Shown here in pieces: positions 1 to 7,347 of a DNA stretch of 64,000 nucleotides. The notes beneath the pieces were generated by a model. It was given only the letters and a program-made list of their open reading frames with translations. It was not told where the DNA came from and ran no database searches. Position 1 is the stretch's first letter. Each line of letters opens with the position of its first letter. The DNA is taken from positions 36,483-100,482 of the IMG/VR virus record IMGVR_UViG_3300017971_007885. One strand, 5' to 3'. The DNA is from a virus. The position numbers were made by a program, and so were the translations under genes.

Positions 1-1
1 C

Positions 2-211
2 GCTCAGACGACAACCCAACTTGGAAAGGAATTTGCCCACAAGATCCGATTGGTTCAGGGGGCCGTGAATAGGTTACAGGCCAGATTATCAAGCGGCAAG
101 GGCAAAACGGCCAATATAGAGCGGGATCTTAGGCGATATGCCAGGCTGGCTACAGCCATTCGAGAAGAGTATAACCGATTGCTTGATGAGTTTTCAGGGG
201 CCGGGGTATGA
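2..211 (+). CDS. C-terminal fragment of an unrecognised protein
   Basis: The frame is open from the window edge to TGA at 209-211 and encodes the last 69 residues of a protein. The visible part is charged and probably helical (RYARLATAIREEYNRLLDEF), with no motif I recognise. Its stop overlaps the ATG of the next gene (ATGA arrangement at 208-211), so it heads the same operon. From its place just before the portal module it could be the end of a terminase or of another head gene, but this cannot be decided from 69 residues. Confidence 0.6.
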   Translation, partial: AQTTTQLGKEFAHKIRLVQGAVNRLQARLSSGKGKTANIERDLRRYARLATAIREEYNRLLDEFSGAGV

Positions 212-1245
212 ACCAAAGAGCGGCACTTGATCCTGAATCGTGTTCCAAGCACAGGGCTTGGTTTAATGGTTGGGTGGTCACCCAGAGGGGCGGGCCAGGC
301 TCTGGTAACTGGGGCCATAAGGGGCGGAAGGGGCAACGGGGTGGATCGTTGGCCAAGACAGGCGGGGCCGCCTTTGCCCTTTACCGGTACATGCGCAAAA
401 AGAAGGCCGGATTATCAAGCCCCGCCGCCAAAGCCGTGATCGATGGGATCAAGGCCCAGAGGCCGGATGCCACGGATGCCGGGATCGAGATGTATCTAGA
501 CACGATGGGTATGGACCGTGAAAAGTTCGACTATTATGGCGAAAAGTTGGGCTTGGATGTGGATGCGCTCCGGGATCCGTTTTTTGCCGAGATAGGCGAA
601 ACAGACAAGGCCATGGAACGGCTCAAGATGCAGATCCAGGACAAGGCAACCTATCAATGGATCGGCACGAGTGGCAAAAAGTTTGTGGCCTTTTCTCAGG
701 AAACGCCAGATGATATATGGGAAAAGGTCAAAACGCCGGTAGGGACCACTTCAGCCGATGCGATCGACAAGCTGAAGAGCCAGGGGATCAAGGTCAATAT
801 ACAGGGTGACGTAAAAGAAGAGCGGTTGCATCGGGAGTTATCGCAATTATCCAACTTGCTTCAGGAAAAGCCCATTCTGCAAAAGATCTTTACTTCCCAA
901 GGGGGCCGGGTAGACTACCGGGAAAGGCCGCCCCACAAGCCAACGGCTTCAGCTTCTTATGAATTTGACAAGATCGTGGTGTGGGCTGGAGAAGACGACT
1001 TTCCCAACTTTCCCAACGTATGGGCTCACGAGATAGGCCATGCGACGGCCAAAATGGCCAGTGTCAAGGATATGGCCAAAGTGTTTGGCCGGGGTCGTCA
1101 CGTAAGCGCCTATGCCTGGACTAACTTCCAAGAGGACTTTGCGGAAACATTCACAAGCGTGATCTTTGGGGACCAGAAAGCCCAGAGTTTTGCAGGTCCG
1201 GACAAGGTTGGTTTTATCAATGACCTATTGGCGAGGGTACAATGA
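208..1245 (+). CDS. Virion-associated zincin-type metallopeptidase with GGPGSGNWGH leader
   Basis: 345 residues. Residues 17-47 hold AWFNGWVVT followed by the glycine-rich module GGPGSGNWGHKGRKGQRGGS, which I know as a recurrent module near the N-terminus of virion proteins in environmental phages. The C-terminal third carries HEIGH at residues 274-278, matching the HExxH zinc-binding motif, and EDFAETF at 309-315, a likely third zinc ligand as in zincins with a late glutamate. I infer a zinc peptidase packaged in, or acting on, the particle. It overlaps its neighbours on both sides by ATGA and lies just upstream of the portal gene. The substrate is unknown. Confidence 0.75.
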   Translation: MNQRAALDPESCSKHRAWFNGWVVTQRGGPGSGNWGHKGRKGQRGGSLAKTGGAAFALYRYMRKKKAGLSSPAAKAVIDGIKAQRPDATDAGIEMYLDTMGMDREKFDYYGEKLGLDVDALRDPFFAEIGETDKAMERLKMQIQDKATYQWIGTSGKKFVAFSQETPDDIWEKVKTPVGTTSADAIDKLKSQGIKVNIQGDVKEERLHRELSQLSNLLQEKPILQKIFTSQGGRVDYRERPPHKPTASASYEFDKIVVWAGEDDFPNFPNVWAHEIGHATAKMASVKDMAKVFGRGRHVSAYAWTNFQEDFAETFTSVIFGDQKAQSFAGPDKVGFINDLLARVQ

Positions 1246-1439
1246 CCACGGTGCGGATTATTCCATGCCAGGAACGTGGTTGCCGGTGGCTCCGAGATCC
1301 AAAAGGGCCATTGGACGATCCGGTTTTTGTGTGTTACGCATTTCCGAACGGGATACCCGAAGAGATCCTAAACGGCAAAAACGATCACACAAAGCCCTAT
1401 CCGGGCGATGATGGTTTTATGTTCCAGGCGGAAGAGTAG
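1242..1439 (+). CDS. Small conserved phage protein of the FPNGIPEEI...PYPGDDG type
   Basis: 65 residues starting at an ATG that overlaps the upstream stop (ATGA). The protein carries two N-terminal cysteines, a third in FVCYAF, then FPNGIPEEILNGKNDH and PYPGDDG. Small proteins with this pattern are common beside head genes in phages and are usually left as hypothetical. The function is not known to me. Its last 43 bases overlap the 3' end of the convergent minus-strand gene. Confidence 0.65.
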   Translation: MTTVRIIPCQERGCRWLRDPKGPLDDPVFVCYAFPNGIPEEILNGKNDHTKPYPGDDGFMFQAEE

Positions 1440-1717
1440 TGCTTGATCGATTGGCGTATTTCTTCCACCCATTCCTTGGCGTTGACCTGGACGCCGGTCA
1501 GATCGAGCGAGTTGGACACGACGAATAGACCATATAGGGTTTGGATCACAGATTCGATTTGATCGGCTGAATAGGCGGCCAATGCCGGGCCGATCTCTCG
1601 GGCAAGGCGCATGTTGCGCTCTTTGCGTGTGACTGCTACACTGGGGAAATAAAAAGAATGTGCCCCCGGCGCTTTCAGTGCTTCACGCATCTTTGACACG
1701 TATTCTTGCAGTTTCAT
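1397..1717 (-). CDS. Lone minus-strand gene within the head operon, unknown function
   Basis: 106 residues, mostly helical and charged, with no recognised family. It runs against the surrounding head genes. It is believed because the ATG at 1717 has a good ribosome binding site (AAGGGAG, 6 bases upstream) and an extended -10 promoter, TGGTATAAT on the minus strand, lies at 1740-1748. Its 3' end overlaps the convergent plus-strand gene. An isolated reverse gene with its own promoter inside late genes often serves in lysogeny or host alteration (a moron gene), but that is inference. Confidence 0.65.
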   Translation of the reverse strand: MKLQEYVSKMREALKAPGAHSFYFPSVAVTRKERNMRLAREIGPALAAYSADQIESVIQTLYGLFVVSNSLDLTGVQVNAKEWVEEIRQSIKHYSSAWNIKPSSPG

Positions 1718-1739
1718 GTGTGCTCCCTTCTATAAGGGA

Positions 1740-1748
1740 ATTATACCA
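1740..1748 (-). promoter_or_regulatory. Extended -10 promoter for the minus-strand gene
   Basis: The minus strand reads TGGTATAAT, a perfect extended -10 element (TGn plus TATAAT), 22 bases upstream of the ATG at 1717 and followed by the AAGGGAG ribosome binding site. No clear -35 or TGTCAG repeat precedes it. The same TGGTAT core recurs in the other promoters of this window. Confidence 0.55.
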
Positions 1749-1754
1749 TGAAAA

Positions 1755-4010
1755 ATGGATAAAGGTAAAACTATGGAGCCCAGATCAAACGATCAATTGG
1801 CCACGATGGCCAAAAAAGAATCATTGGCCCTTGCCCAAAAGGCCAGTGCGCCAAAATCATCGATCCAGCTTCGAGTAACCGATCCGGCAAAGTTGGCCGG
1901 CGGTTGGAGTTCGGGCTTGACCAATTTTGTGAACCTCTTGGCCGGTCAAGATCAAGGGTGCCCGCCATGGTCGTGCCCATTGCGCCGGGCTGACTATTTG
2001 GAATCGGTTTGGCGTAATGATAGCCGTCTATCAGGTGTGATCTTTACGATGGTTTCACGGATCGCTTCACTGGGGTGGGCCATTGTGGGGCCGATCAAGA
2101 AATTAAGACGTTGGTACGATATGCTTGCGTGGGCAGATGAAGAGGGATGGACTCAGTTTATCAAACTGTTTTTTGCCGACTATCTGACCACGGATGAAGG
2201 CGGGATTCTGGAAACAACCCGGAGCTTTTATCCCCGTGGTCCGCTCGTTTCTTTGTGGAATATGGACGCCAGGCACGCCATACCGGGACCGGTCACGTTG
2301 CCCGCAAAAACTGAAGTGGCCGGAAAGAGCACCAAGATGAAGTCTTGGCCGCTTATTTTCAAAGATCAAGATCATTGGAAGGGACTCAAGAAAGGGCAAT
2401 TTTTGCGCGTGGCCTCACTTCCGACCACGGACCAATTCAGACGGCGCATGGGGTTCTGTTTTATGTCTAGAATCTTGCGCTATGCCGCTCTAGCCGATGC
2501 CATGCTAAAGTTTCAAGAAGAGCGGGTGTCAAACTTGCCCCCAGAGGGGATCGCCACGATCTCAGGACTAACCAGGCCACAGGTCGAGAAGGCCATGCAG
2601 GAATACACCCTTCAGCGCAAACAAAAAAACCAGTTGACATGGCCGGGCGTGCTTTGGTTGGTATCCAATACCTATGGTCAGGAATGCAAGGTAGCTTTTA
2701 CAAGCTTTCGCCAGGTGTGGGAAAACTTTAGTGATCGGGAAGCAAACGAGGTTTTTTCTAAAGTCGTGGCACTGGATGCCGGGATCGATGTATCCGAGAT
2801 ATGGCAAGTGGAATTCCACGGGGCAACAAAGGCCGCTTCTTGGCTCCAGCACAAAAAGAGCTTGGGCAAGGGATCGGCTGAATTTATCGTGGAATTCGAG
2901 CGATGGATCGCCAGGAACACGCCTCAAGATATCGCTTTCCGCTTTGACACGCCGGACGACGAACAGGACGTGACGCATGAGCGGATCCGGCAAATGCGAA
3001 TTAAAAACATCAAGGAGCTTTGGGTACCGCCTCAAGGACAAGAAGAAGGACTGCTTACAAAAGAACAAGCTCTTGAGTTATTGGCCATGGAGCAGGTTAT
3101 ACCCAACTATATGGCCGCCCCAACTATAAGCACGGTGACTGACATTATCAAAAGCAACACAGGGGGGACCATTGGCCGGATGCACTTTCCTTCAGGGGCT
3201 ATCGAGATTGACCGGCCATATTGGCAACTTGATGCCACGATGCTGACAGCCGCCGATCTTGACCTGGAGCCGGTCAACCGGAATGATCCGGGGATCGATG
3301 CCTTGCTAGATGAAGCATCCCCAGAGTTGGCCACTCAACTAATCCCGATCGTCAAGCGGTGGGAAGACCTGAACGAGCGACTTAGGAGAGTGCTTGATCT
3401 ATGGCAAAGGGATATAATAAGCGAGTTGGAAGGCAACCCGGATATTTTGGCAGATCCAAACTACTGGAGCGGATGGGGCGATCAAATCTCAGATGCTCTT
3501 ATGCCCGCCTTTTATCAATCGGCACTCGAAGGCGGCATGAGTGTACTATCTCAACCCGGTCTAGATGTAAGCTTTGATCGGGTCAATCAAGTGGCCAGGC
3601 AGGTAGCACAAGAAGAGATGTTTGGCATGGTCAGCTTGACAGGCAATGAAAGCATAGTGCGATCACGCCGGGAACTGCTTGATCAAGTGCGCAAGGACTT
3701 GGCCACGGAAAAGATCGCTTGGACAGATGTGGAAGGGCGGCTTGCCCCCTACTTTGGAGCGGGCCGGGCACGTATGATTGCCGTGTCCGAGAACACCGAT
3801 CTATGGGCCGGGGCTCAGTTACGAACGGCCACGGGTGCAGGGCTCACGGAAAAGAGGTCTATCCGGGCTGACATTGGCCGGGTATGCCCAACCCACATAT
3901 GTGACGATGCGCAAGCGGCGGGGTGGGTGCCGATCGATGAAGAGATCGTGCCGGGTCATAAGCGCCCAAGATACCATCCTATGTGCTATTGTTTCACTCA
4001 ATACCGCTAA
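1755..4010 (+). CDS. Portal protein fused to a C-terminal MuF-type head morphogenesis domain
   Basis: 751 residues, longer than a usual 400-500 residue portal. The N-terminal two thirds look like a phage portal (WRNDSRLSGVIFTMVSRIASLGW, then the LWNMDARHAIPGPV region). The C-terminus ends with CPTHICDDAQAAGW, RPRYHPMCYCF, matching the cysteine/histidine ending of MuF (gp7, SPP1-type) proteins. The portal forms the DNA gate at one capsid vertex, and MuF proteins are minor head components. A second in-frame ATG at 1773, with AAAGG eight bases upstream, may be the true start. An HNH gene and head-joining genes follow. Confidence 0.85.
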   Translation: MDKGKTMEPRSNDQLATMAKKESLALAQKASAPKSSIQLRVTDPAKLAGGWSSGLTNFVNLLAGQDQGCPPWSCPLRRADYLESVWRNDSRLSGVIFTMVSRIASLGWAIVGPIKKLRRWYDMLAWADEEGWTQFIKLFFADYLTTDEGGILETTRSFYPRGPLVSLWNMDARHAIPGPVTLPAKTEVAGKSTKMKSWPLIFKDQDHWKGLKKGQFLRVASLPTTDQFRRRMGFCFMSRILRYAALADAMLKFQEERVSNLPPEGIATISGLTRPQVEKAMQEYTLQRKQKNQLTWPGVLWLVSNTYGQECKVAFTSFRQVWENFSDREANEVFSKVVALDAGIDVSEIWQVEFHGATKAASWLQHKKSLGKGSAEFIVEFERWIARNTPQDIAFRFDTPDDEQDVTHERIRQMRIKNIKELWVPPQGQEEGLLTKEQALELLAMEQVIPNYMAAPTISTVTDIIKSNTGGTIGRMHFPSGAIEIDRPYWQLDATMLTAADLDLEPVNRNDPGIDALLDEASPELATQLIPIVKRWEDLNERLRRVLDLWQRDIISELEGNPDILADPNYWSGWGDQISDALMPAFYQSALEGGMSVLSQPGLDVSFDRVNQVARQVAQEEMFGMVSLTGNESIVRSRRELLDQVRKDLATEKIAWTDVEGRLAPYFGAGRARMIAVSENTDLWAGAQLRTATGAGLTEKRSIRADIGRVCPTHICDDAQAAGWVPIDEEIVPGHKRPRYHPMCYCFTQYR

Positions 4011-4030
4011 GCATCATAGAAAGATTGTCA

Positions 4031-5035
4031 ATGCCTAGAAAAGCAACTAGAATACAAAAAGTCTGTAAAGTTTGCGGTGAACCATTTGAAGTGCTCCCAA
4101 GTAGAGCCAAGAAGCGGTTTTGCTCCAAGTCATGCGCCGCCAAAGTAAACCGCAAGACTAAAAATCCAGTGTTTGTAAAGTGTCAACAATGTGGCGTAGA
4201 ATTCCAGGTGCCACCAAGTAGAAGAGATGCCAAGTTTTGTTCCAAAGAGTGCTATGGAGAATCCAAGAAGGGCATAGTGCCGGATGTAAAAGGCAAGCAT
4301 TGGTGGAATTCGGAGCCGGTCACTTTGGAATGTGAGCAGTGCCACGCACCGTTTCAGGTGCCAGAATCACGGAAAGGCACGGCGCGTTTTTGCACAAAAA
4401 CATGTGCCGATCTTTGGAGAGTAGGCCGGGATAGACCAGAAATGAAGCGCCAGGTCCAGGTAACTTGTGAACAGTGCGGCAAGACATTTTCAATCAATGC
4501 CGCCCAAACAGAACGGCGCTTTTGTTCTCGGGGTTGTCGTGCTCTATGGCTTGGTGAACTGCAAGCGGGCCAGGATCATCCAGGTTACAACAGTGAAGAG
4601 CGGGCTTGTTTGCAGTGCGGGAAGCCGATCCAGGTAACCAAGGGGTACAGAGAAAAGGGATGGGGTCAGTTTTGCAACCGGCAATGCCAGGCGCTCTATC
4701 AAGTGGGAGCCAATAGCCCGGCATGGAAGGGCGGCTTGTCTTTTGAGCCGTATCCCCCCGAGTTTAACGATCGGCTGAAGCGCCCGGTGTGGGCACGGGA
4801 TCGGGGTATTTGCCGGTGTGGATGTGGCCAACCCGGTGCCGATGTGCACCATGTGGACTATGACAAGGAAAACAACAGCTTGGGCAACTTGGTGCTTTTG
4901 GCCAAGTCATGCCACGGCAAAACGAACTTCAACCGGGAGCACTGGACGGCATTTTTCCAGGCCCAACAAGAGGGATTATCAAATGCCATACCCAAACGAG
5001 CACGCCGCAAGGCTCAACAACCCGGACAAGTATAA
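4031..5035 (+). CDS. HNH endonuclease with five tandem zinc ribbons
   Basis: 334 residues from the ATG at 4031; upstream in-frame ATGs lack a good context. Five successive CxxC...FC(S/T)xxC units occupy about residues 10-215 (CKVCGEPF, CQQCGVEF, CEQCHAPF, CEQCGKTF, CLQCGKPI). A C-terminal HNH nuclease region follows, with CRCGCGQ, DVHHVDYD, NSLGNLVLL and CHGKTNF. The ribbons probably give DNA binding and the HNH part cuts. It lies between portal and joining genes, a typical site for free-standing homing endonucleases. Its 3' end overlaps the next gene by 53 bases. Confidence 0.85.
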   Translation: MPRKATRIQKVCKVCGEPFEVLPSRAKKRFCSKSCAAKVNRKTKNPVFVKCQQCGVEFQVPPSRRDAKFCSKECYGESKKGIVPDVKGKHWWNSEPVTLECEQCHAPFQVPESRKGTARFCTKTCADLWRVGRDRPEMKRQVQVTCEQCGKTFSINAAQTERRFCSRGCRALWLGELQAGQDHPGYNSEERACLQCGKPIQVTKGYREKGWGQFCNRQCQALYQVGANSPAWKGGLSFEPYPPEFNDRLKRPVWARDRGICRCGCGQPGADVHHVDYDKENNSLGNLVLLAKSCHGKTNFNREHWTAFFQAQQEGLSNAIPKRARRKAQQPGQV

Positions 5036-5285
5036 GCGAGTGCGCCGGGTCAATAACAAATTTGGTCCAGGGATCCATGCCATCTTTGGCTTTACGGGTT
5101 CAAAGCAGGACGGCGGTGGTGAACTGCAAGCAATCCGCTTTGATCGCTCCAAGTATACACCCAAACAGGCACGGAAGTGGCTCAAAGAGCACGATTACAA
5201 GGCTATGCTGGAAGAGGCCACAAAACCAAAGGCCGCTCCGGTCAAGAAGAGCGCATGGTTTATGGGTTGGCACGTAACCCGATAG
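4983..5285 (+). CDS. Small head-region protein ending in AWFMGWHVT
   Basis: 100 residues. The ATG is placed at 4983 directly after an ATTATCAA copy, inside the 3' end of the HNH gene in another frame. The middle contains a region of the type FDRSKYTPKQARKWLKEHDY, a helical segment often found in phage capsid-maturation proteins. It ends KKSAWFMGWHVTR, which closely matches AWFNGWVVTQ near the N-terminus of the metallopeptidase at 208-1245. The shared segment suggests a common partner or domain shuffling. No enzyme motif is visible. Confidence 0.7.
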   Translation: MPYPNEHAARLNNPDKYKRVRRVNNKFGPGIHAIFGFTGSKQDGGGELQAIRFDRSKYTPKQARKWLKEHDYKAMLEEATKPKAAPVKKSAWFMGWHVTR

Positions 5286-5295
5286 GGGATTATCA

Positions 5296-5796
5296 ATGGC
5301 TTGGGACGTGATCGATGAAGGGCAAGAATACGAGATTGATCTTGATGAATTCGACGTGGCGATCGGGAAGGCGCTCCAGAGAGCGGCCAACGTGGTCCGC
5401 ACCCCTTTGGCTACGCCGCCCACCAAAAAGCCAGGGGAAAAACACCTTGCCGGGCCATTGCCAGGCGGATTTTACACGAACCGCCAACGAAAGTTTGTGC
5501 TTGCCGGGATCCGGAGCGGGGCCATCAAGGTGCCTTATCTCAGGACTGGAAACTTGCCACGATCTTGGTCTATCTCAGATCCCGAGAAGGATGGCAAGGA
5601 TCTGACCGTTACCATCTTTTCGGATATTACAGAAGCGCCATATAATGAGTGGGTCCAGCAGGACAACAGAGCGGCAAAGCGCCGCCAGGTGCCCATGCAT
5701 AAGGATTGGCCGGTGCCCAACGATGTAGCAGATAGGAACGAGAAAAAAGTAAGCCAGATCCTGGAAGACGAAATGAAGCATTGGGGCGGTGCATAA
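5296..5796 (+). CDS. Probable head-tail joining protein
   Basis: 166 residues starting at the ATG after GGGGATTATCA (5286-5295), which supplies both the spacing sequence and an ATTATCAA copy. The length, the position between portal and further head genes, and the pattern LRTGNLPRSW...APYNEWVQQD...PMHKDW recall HK97 gp10-like head-tail joining or tail-completion proteins. The fit is by general resemblance, not by a strict motif. It ends TAATG, overlapping the next start. Confidence 0.55.
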   Translation: MAWDVIDEGQEYEIDLDEFDVAIGKALQRAANVVRTPLATPPTKKPGEKHLAGPLPGGFYTNRQRKFVLAGIRSGAIKVPYLRTGNLPRSWSISDPEKDGKDLTVTIFSDITEAPYNEWVQQDNRAAKRRQVPMHKDWPVPNDVADRNEKKVSQILEDEMKHWGGA

Positions 5797-5999
5797 TGGC
5801 GGACACTAGAAAAACCGTCCGGCTTGGCCCGGAAGAGATGCAGCTTATACAGAAACTTAGGGTATTGCGGCGGAGCGATATCCATGGTATAATGGTAGTT
5901 AAATGGGAGCCATCGGCTCTTTCTATAGTCACGAAGACAGGCCAGATCGTTACCTACGAGTGCGGGAAACGCCGCACATCCGGAAACGGCACTATCTGA
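5796..5999 (+). CDS. Small protein of unknown function
   Basis: 67 residues. The start ATG at 5796 overlaps the previous TAA (TAATG), pointing to translational coupling. The sequence LGPEEMQLIQKLRVL then DIHGIMVVKWEPSALSIVTKTG looks like one helix plus a small beta unit. The coding sequence contains a perfect extended -10 (5885-5893), and a terminator follows 30 bases after the stop. Confidence 0.55.
   Translation: MADTRKTVRLGPEEMQLIQKLRVLRRSDIHGIMVVKWEPSALSIVTKTGQIVTYECGKRRTSGNGTI
5885..5893 (+). promoter_or_regulatory. Candidate internal extended -10 promoter
   Basis: TGGTATAAT on the plus strand inside the 5796-5999 gene, a perfect extended -10. Transcription from here would run about 165 bases to the terminator at 6031-6064, or read through it into the 2H phosphoesterase gene. 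The -35 region is weak, so activity is uncertain. Confidence 0.35.
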
Positions 6000-6030
6000 C
6001 CACCCAACCGGATCGGTATAGCCGATGACG

Positions 6031-6064
6031 CGGGCATGCGCTTTACGGGCGCATGCCCGTTTTT
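6031..6064 (+). terminator. Strong intrinsic terminator
   Basis: An 11 bp perfect stem (6031-6041 with 6049-6059, core GGGCATGCGC), a 7-base loop and TTTTT at 6060-6064. It separates the first head operon from the 2H phosphoesterase gene. Confidence 0.9.
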
Positions 6065-6086
6065 GCGTTTTGGGAGCAGGTGCATA

Positions 6087-6665
6087 ATGCAACACGGCAG
6101 GGCCATGGTGGCATTCTTTTTGCCCCAGTACGCGAGTGAACAACTGGACTCATTCAAGGAGCACTTTCCGCCAGGCTCTGAAGTGACGCCGCTTCAGGAT
6201 TATCATATCACCTTGGCCTATATGCCGGAAGTCAAGGATAAAGAGCTTTTGCGTGAAGTAGTCCGGGGGTTTGCACAAAACGAGCACCCAATATCCGGAC
6301 AGATCGGTGGTATCGGGCGTTTTGCCCACGATGAAAAGGGTACAAACCCATTTTACACGTCTTTTGATGCTCCAGTGTTGCCAGGCTTCCGCCAAAGGCT
6401 AGTAGAAAAGCTTGGCCAATACGGCATTGCGGTTTCAGAATTGCACGGCTTTATTCCACATTGCACCATGGCCTACATTCCAGCCAACACACACAACCCG
6501 GCCCTTGTGGTGCCATATATCGGGGTCACTTTTGATTGCATTTGGTTAGCATCCGACGATGATCGGGAACGGTTTCCGTTGGTATCCACGACGATGGAGC
6601 TAAAAAAAAGACTCGGGCCAAGAGCAAAAGCCCTTGCAGGAGTGATAGAGTATGCCAAGTCCTAG
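6087..6665 (+). CDS. 2H phosphoesterase superfamily protein (2'-5' RNA ligase-like)
   Basis: 192 residues from the ATG at 6087, chosen because GGGAGCAGG lies 6 bases upstream and the terminator ends at 6064. Two HxT motifs are present, HIT at residues 40-42 and HCT at 125-127, the paired catalytic signature of 2H phosphoesterases. Family members ligate or open 2'-5' or cyclic phosphates in RNA and nucleotides; phage members include tRNA-repair-like enzymes and anti-CBASS nucleases. The substrate cannot be inferred here. The gene overlaps the next start by 14 bases and is transcribed with virion genes. Confidence 0.8.
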   Translation: MQHGRAMVAFFLPQYASEQLDSFKEHFPPGSEVTPLQDYHITLAYMPEVKDKELLREVVRGFAQNEHPISGQIGGIGRFAHDEKGTNPFYTSFDAPVLPGFRQRLVEKLGQYGIAVSELHGFIPHCTMAYIPANTHNPALVVPYIGVTFDCIWLASDDDRERFPLVSTTMELKKRLGPRAKALAGVIEYAKS

Positions 6666-7095
6666 TAAGCCATGGTTAGCAAGAGTGCTTGTAGCAATCG
6701 AGCAATTATCTGGTGCGATCGGGGGCGGAAGCGGATCCGCGATCGGGGTGAATCTGGAAGATATCATTGGTGCGGATGCCAATGCCAACTTTGTGGATGA
6801 GCCGGCGGCCAACACAGCGGCGGTTGTGACATTGGCCGCTCCAGGTGCCGGAGTACGTAACGTGATCGGTGTGATTGGTTGGTCCTATGATGGTGAACCG
6901 GCCAATGGTTCTTTAACAATTGCATCCGGGGGAGCCGACTTTTTCAAGATCGACATAACAACCAGTGGGCCGGGCTTCTATCCTTTTTTGCCCCGCCCCT
7001 TGCGTCTTCCAGCGGGCCAGGCCGTGACGATCACCCTATCGGCGGCAGGAGTTGGGATCAGCGGGATTGTCAATACCCATGCCTGGACAGAGTAG
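6652..7095 (+). CDS. Small beta-rich virion protein
   Basis: 147 residues. The sequence is rich in glycine, alanine and threonine, with alternating hydrophobic strands (VIGVIGWSYDGEPANGSLTIA, then FFKIDITTSGPGF, QAVTITLSAAG). This is typical of small head-decoration or tail-surface domains. It lies among tail-fibre-like genes. No enzymatic motif is visible, and assignment as a structural protein is by composition and context. Confidence 0.6.
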   Translation: MPSPSKPWLARVLVAIEQLSGAIGGGSGSAIGVNLEDIIGADANANFVDEPAANTAAVVTLAAPGAGVRNVIGVIGWSYDGEPANGSLTIASGGADFFKIDITTSGPGFYPFLPRPLRLPAGQAVTITLSAAGVGISGIVNTHAWTE

Positions 7096-7104
7096 GGTGG
7101 AAGA

Positions 7105-7347
7105 ATGGTTATTCGCTATTGGTGGCTTGCAAGACTCATTCAAGCACTTTCTATTTTCGGGCGTTGCGGGACTATTGGCGTATTGCTTGACCTGGATCAT
7201 GTGTTGGTTCTCTTACTCGAAGGGAAGCCCCTCACGTGGGAGAACCTTTGCACGAATTCAGGCAGACCGTTCCATATCCCGGCTGTGTTGGTCAGCGGCG
7301 GTGTTTTTTGCATTTCTTGTGCATTGCGTACAGGACGGGCTAATTAG
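7105..7347 (+). CDS. Small membrane protein with DLDH motif
   Basis: 80 residues with two hydrophobic stretches. DLDHVLVLL near residue 29 and RPFHIPAVLVSGG near residue 54 resemble the metal-ligand pattern of YdjM/LexA-regulated membrane hydrolases, although the protein is much shorter. The start has GGGTGGAAG just upstream, and the stop at 7345-7347 abuts the next ATG. An overlapping frame (7052-7351) also encodes a hydrophobic peptide; I prefer this frame because of the DLDH and RPFHIP motifs. Function unknown. Confidence 0.5.
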   Translation: MVIRYWWLARLIQALSIFGRCGTIGVLLDLDHVLVLLLEGKPLTWENLCTNSGRPFHIPAVLVSGGVFCISCALRTGRAN

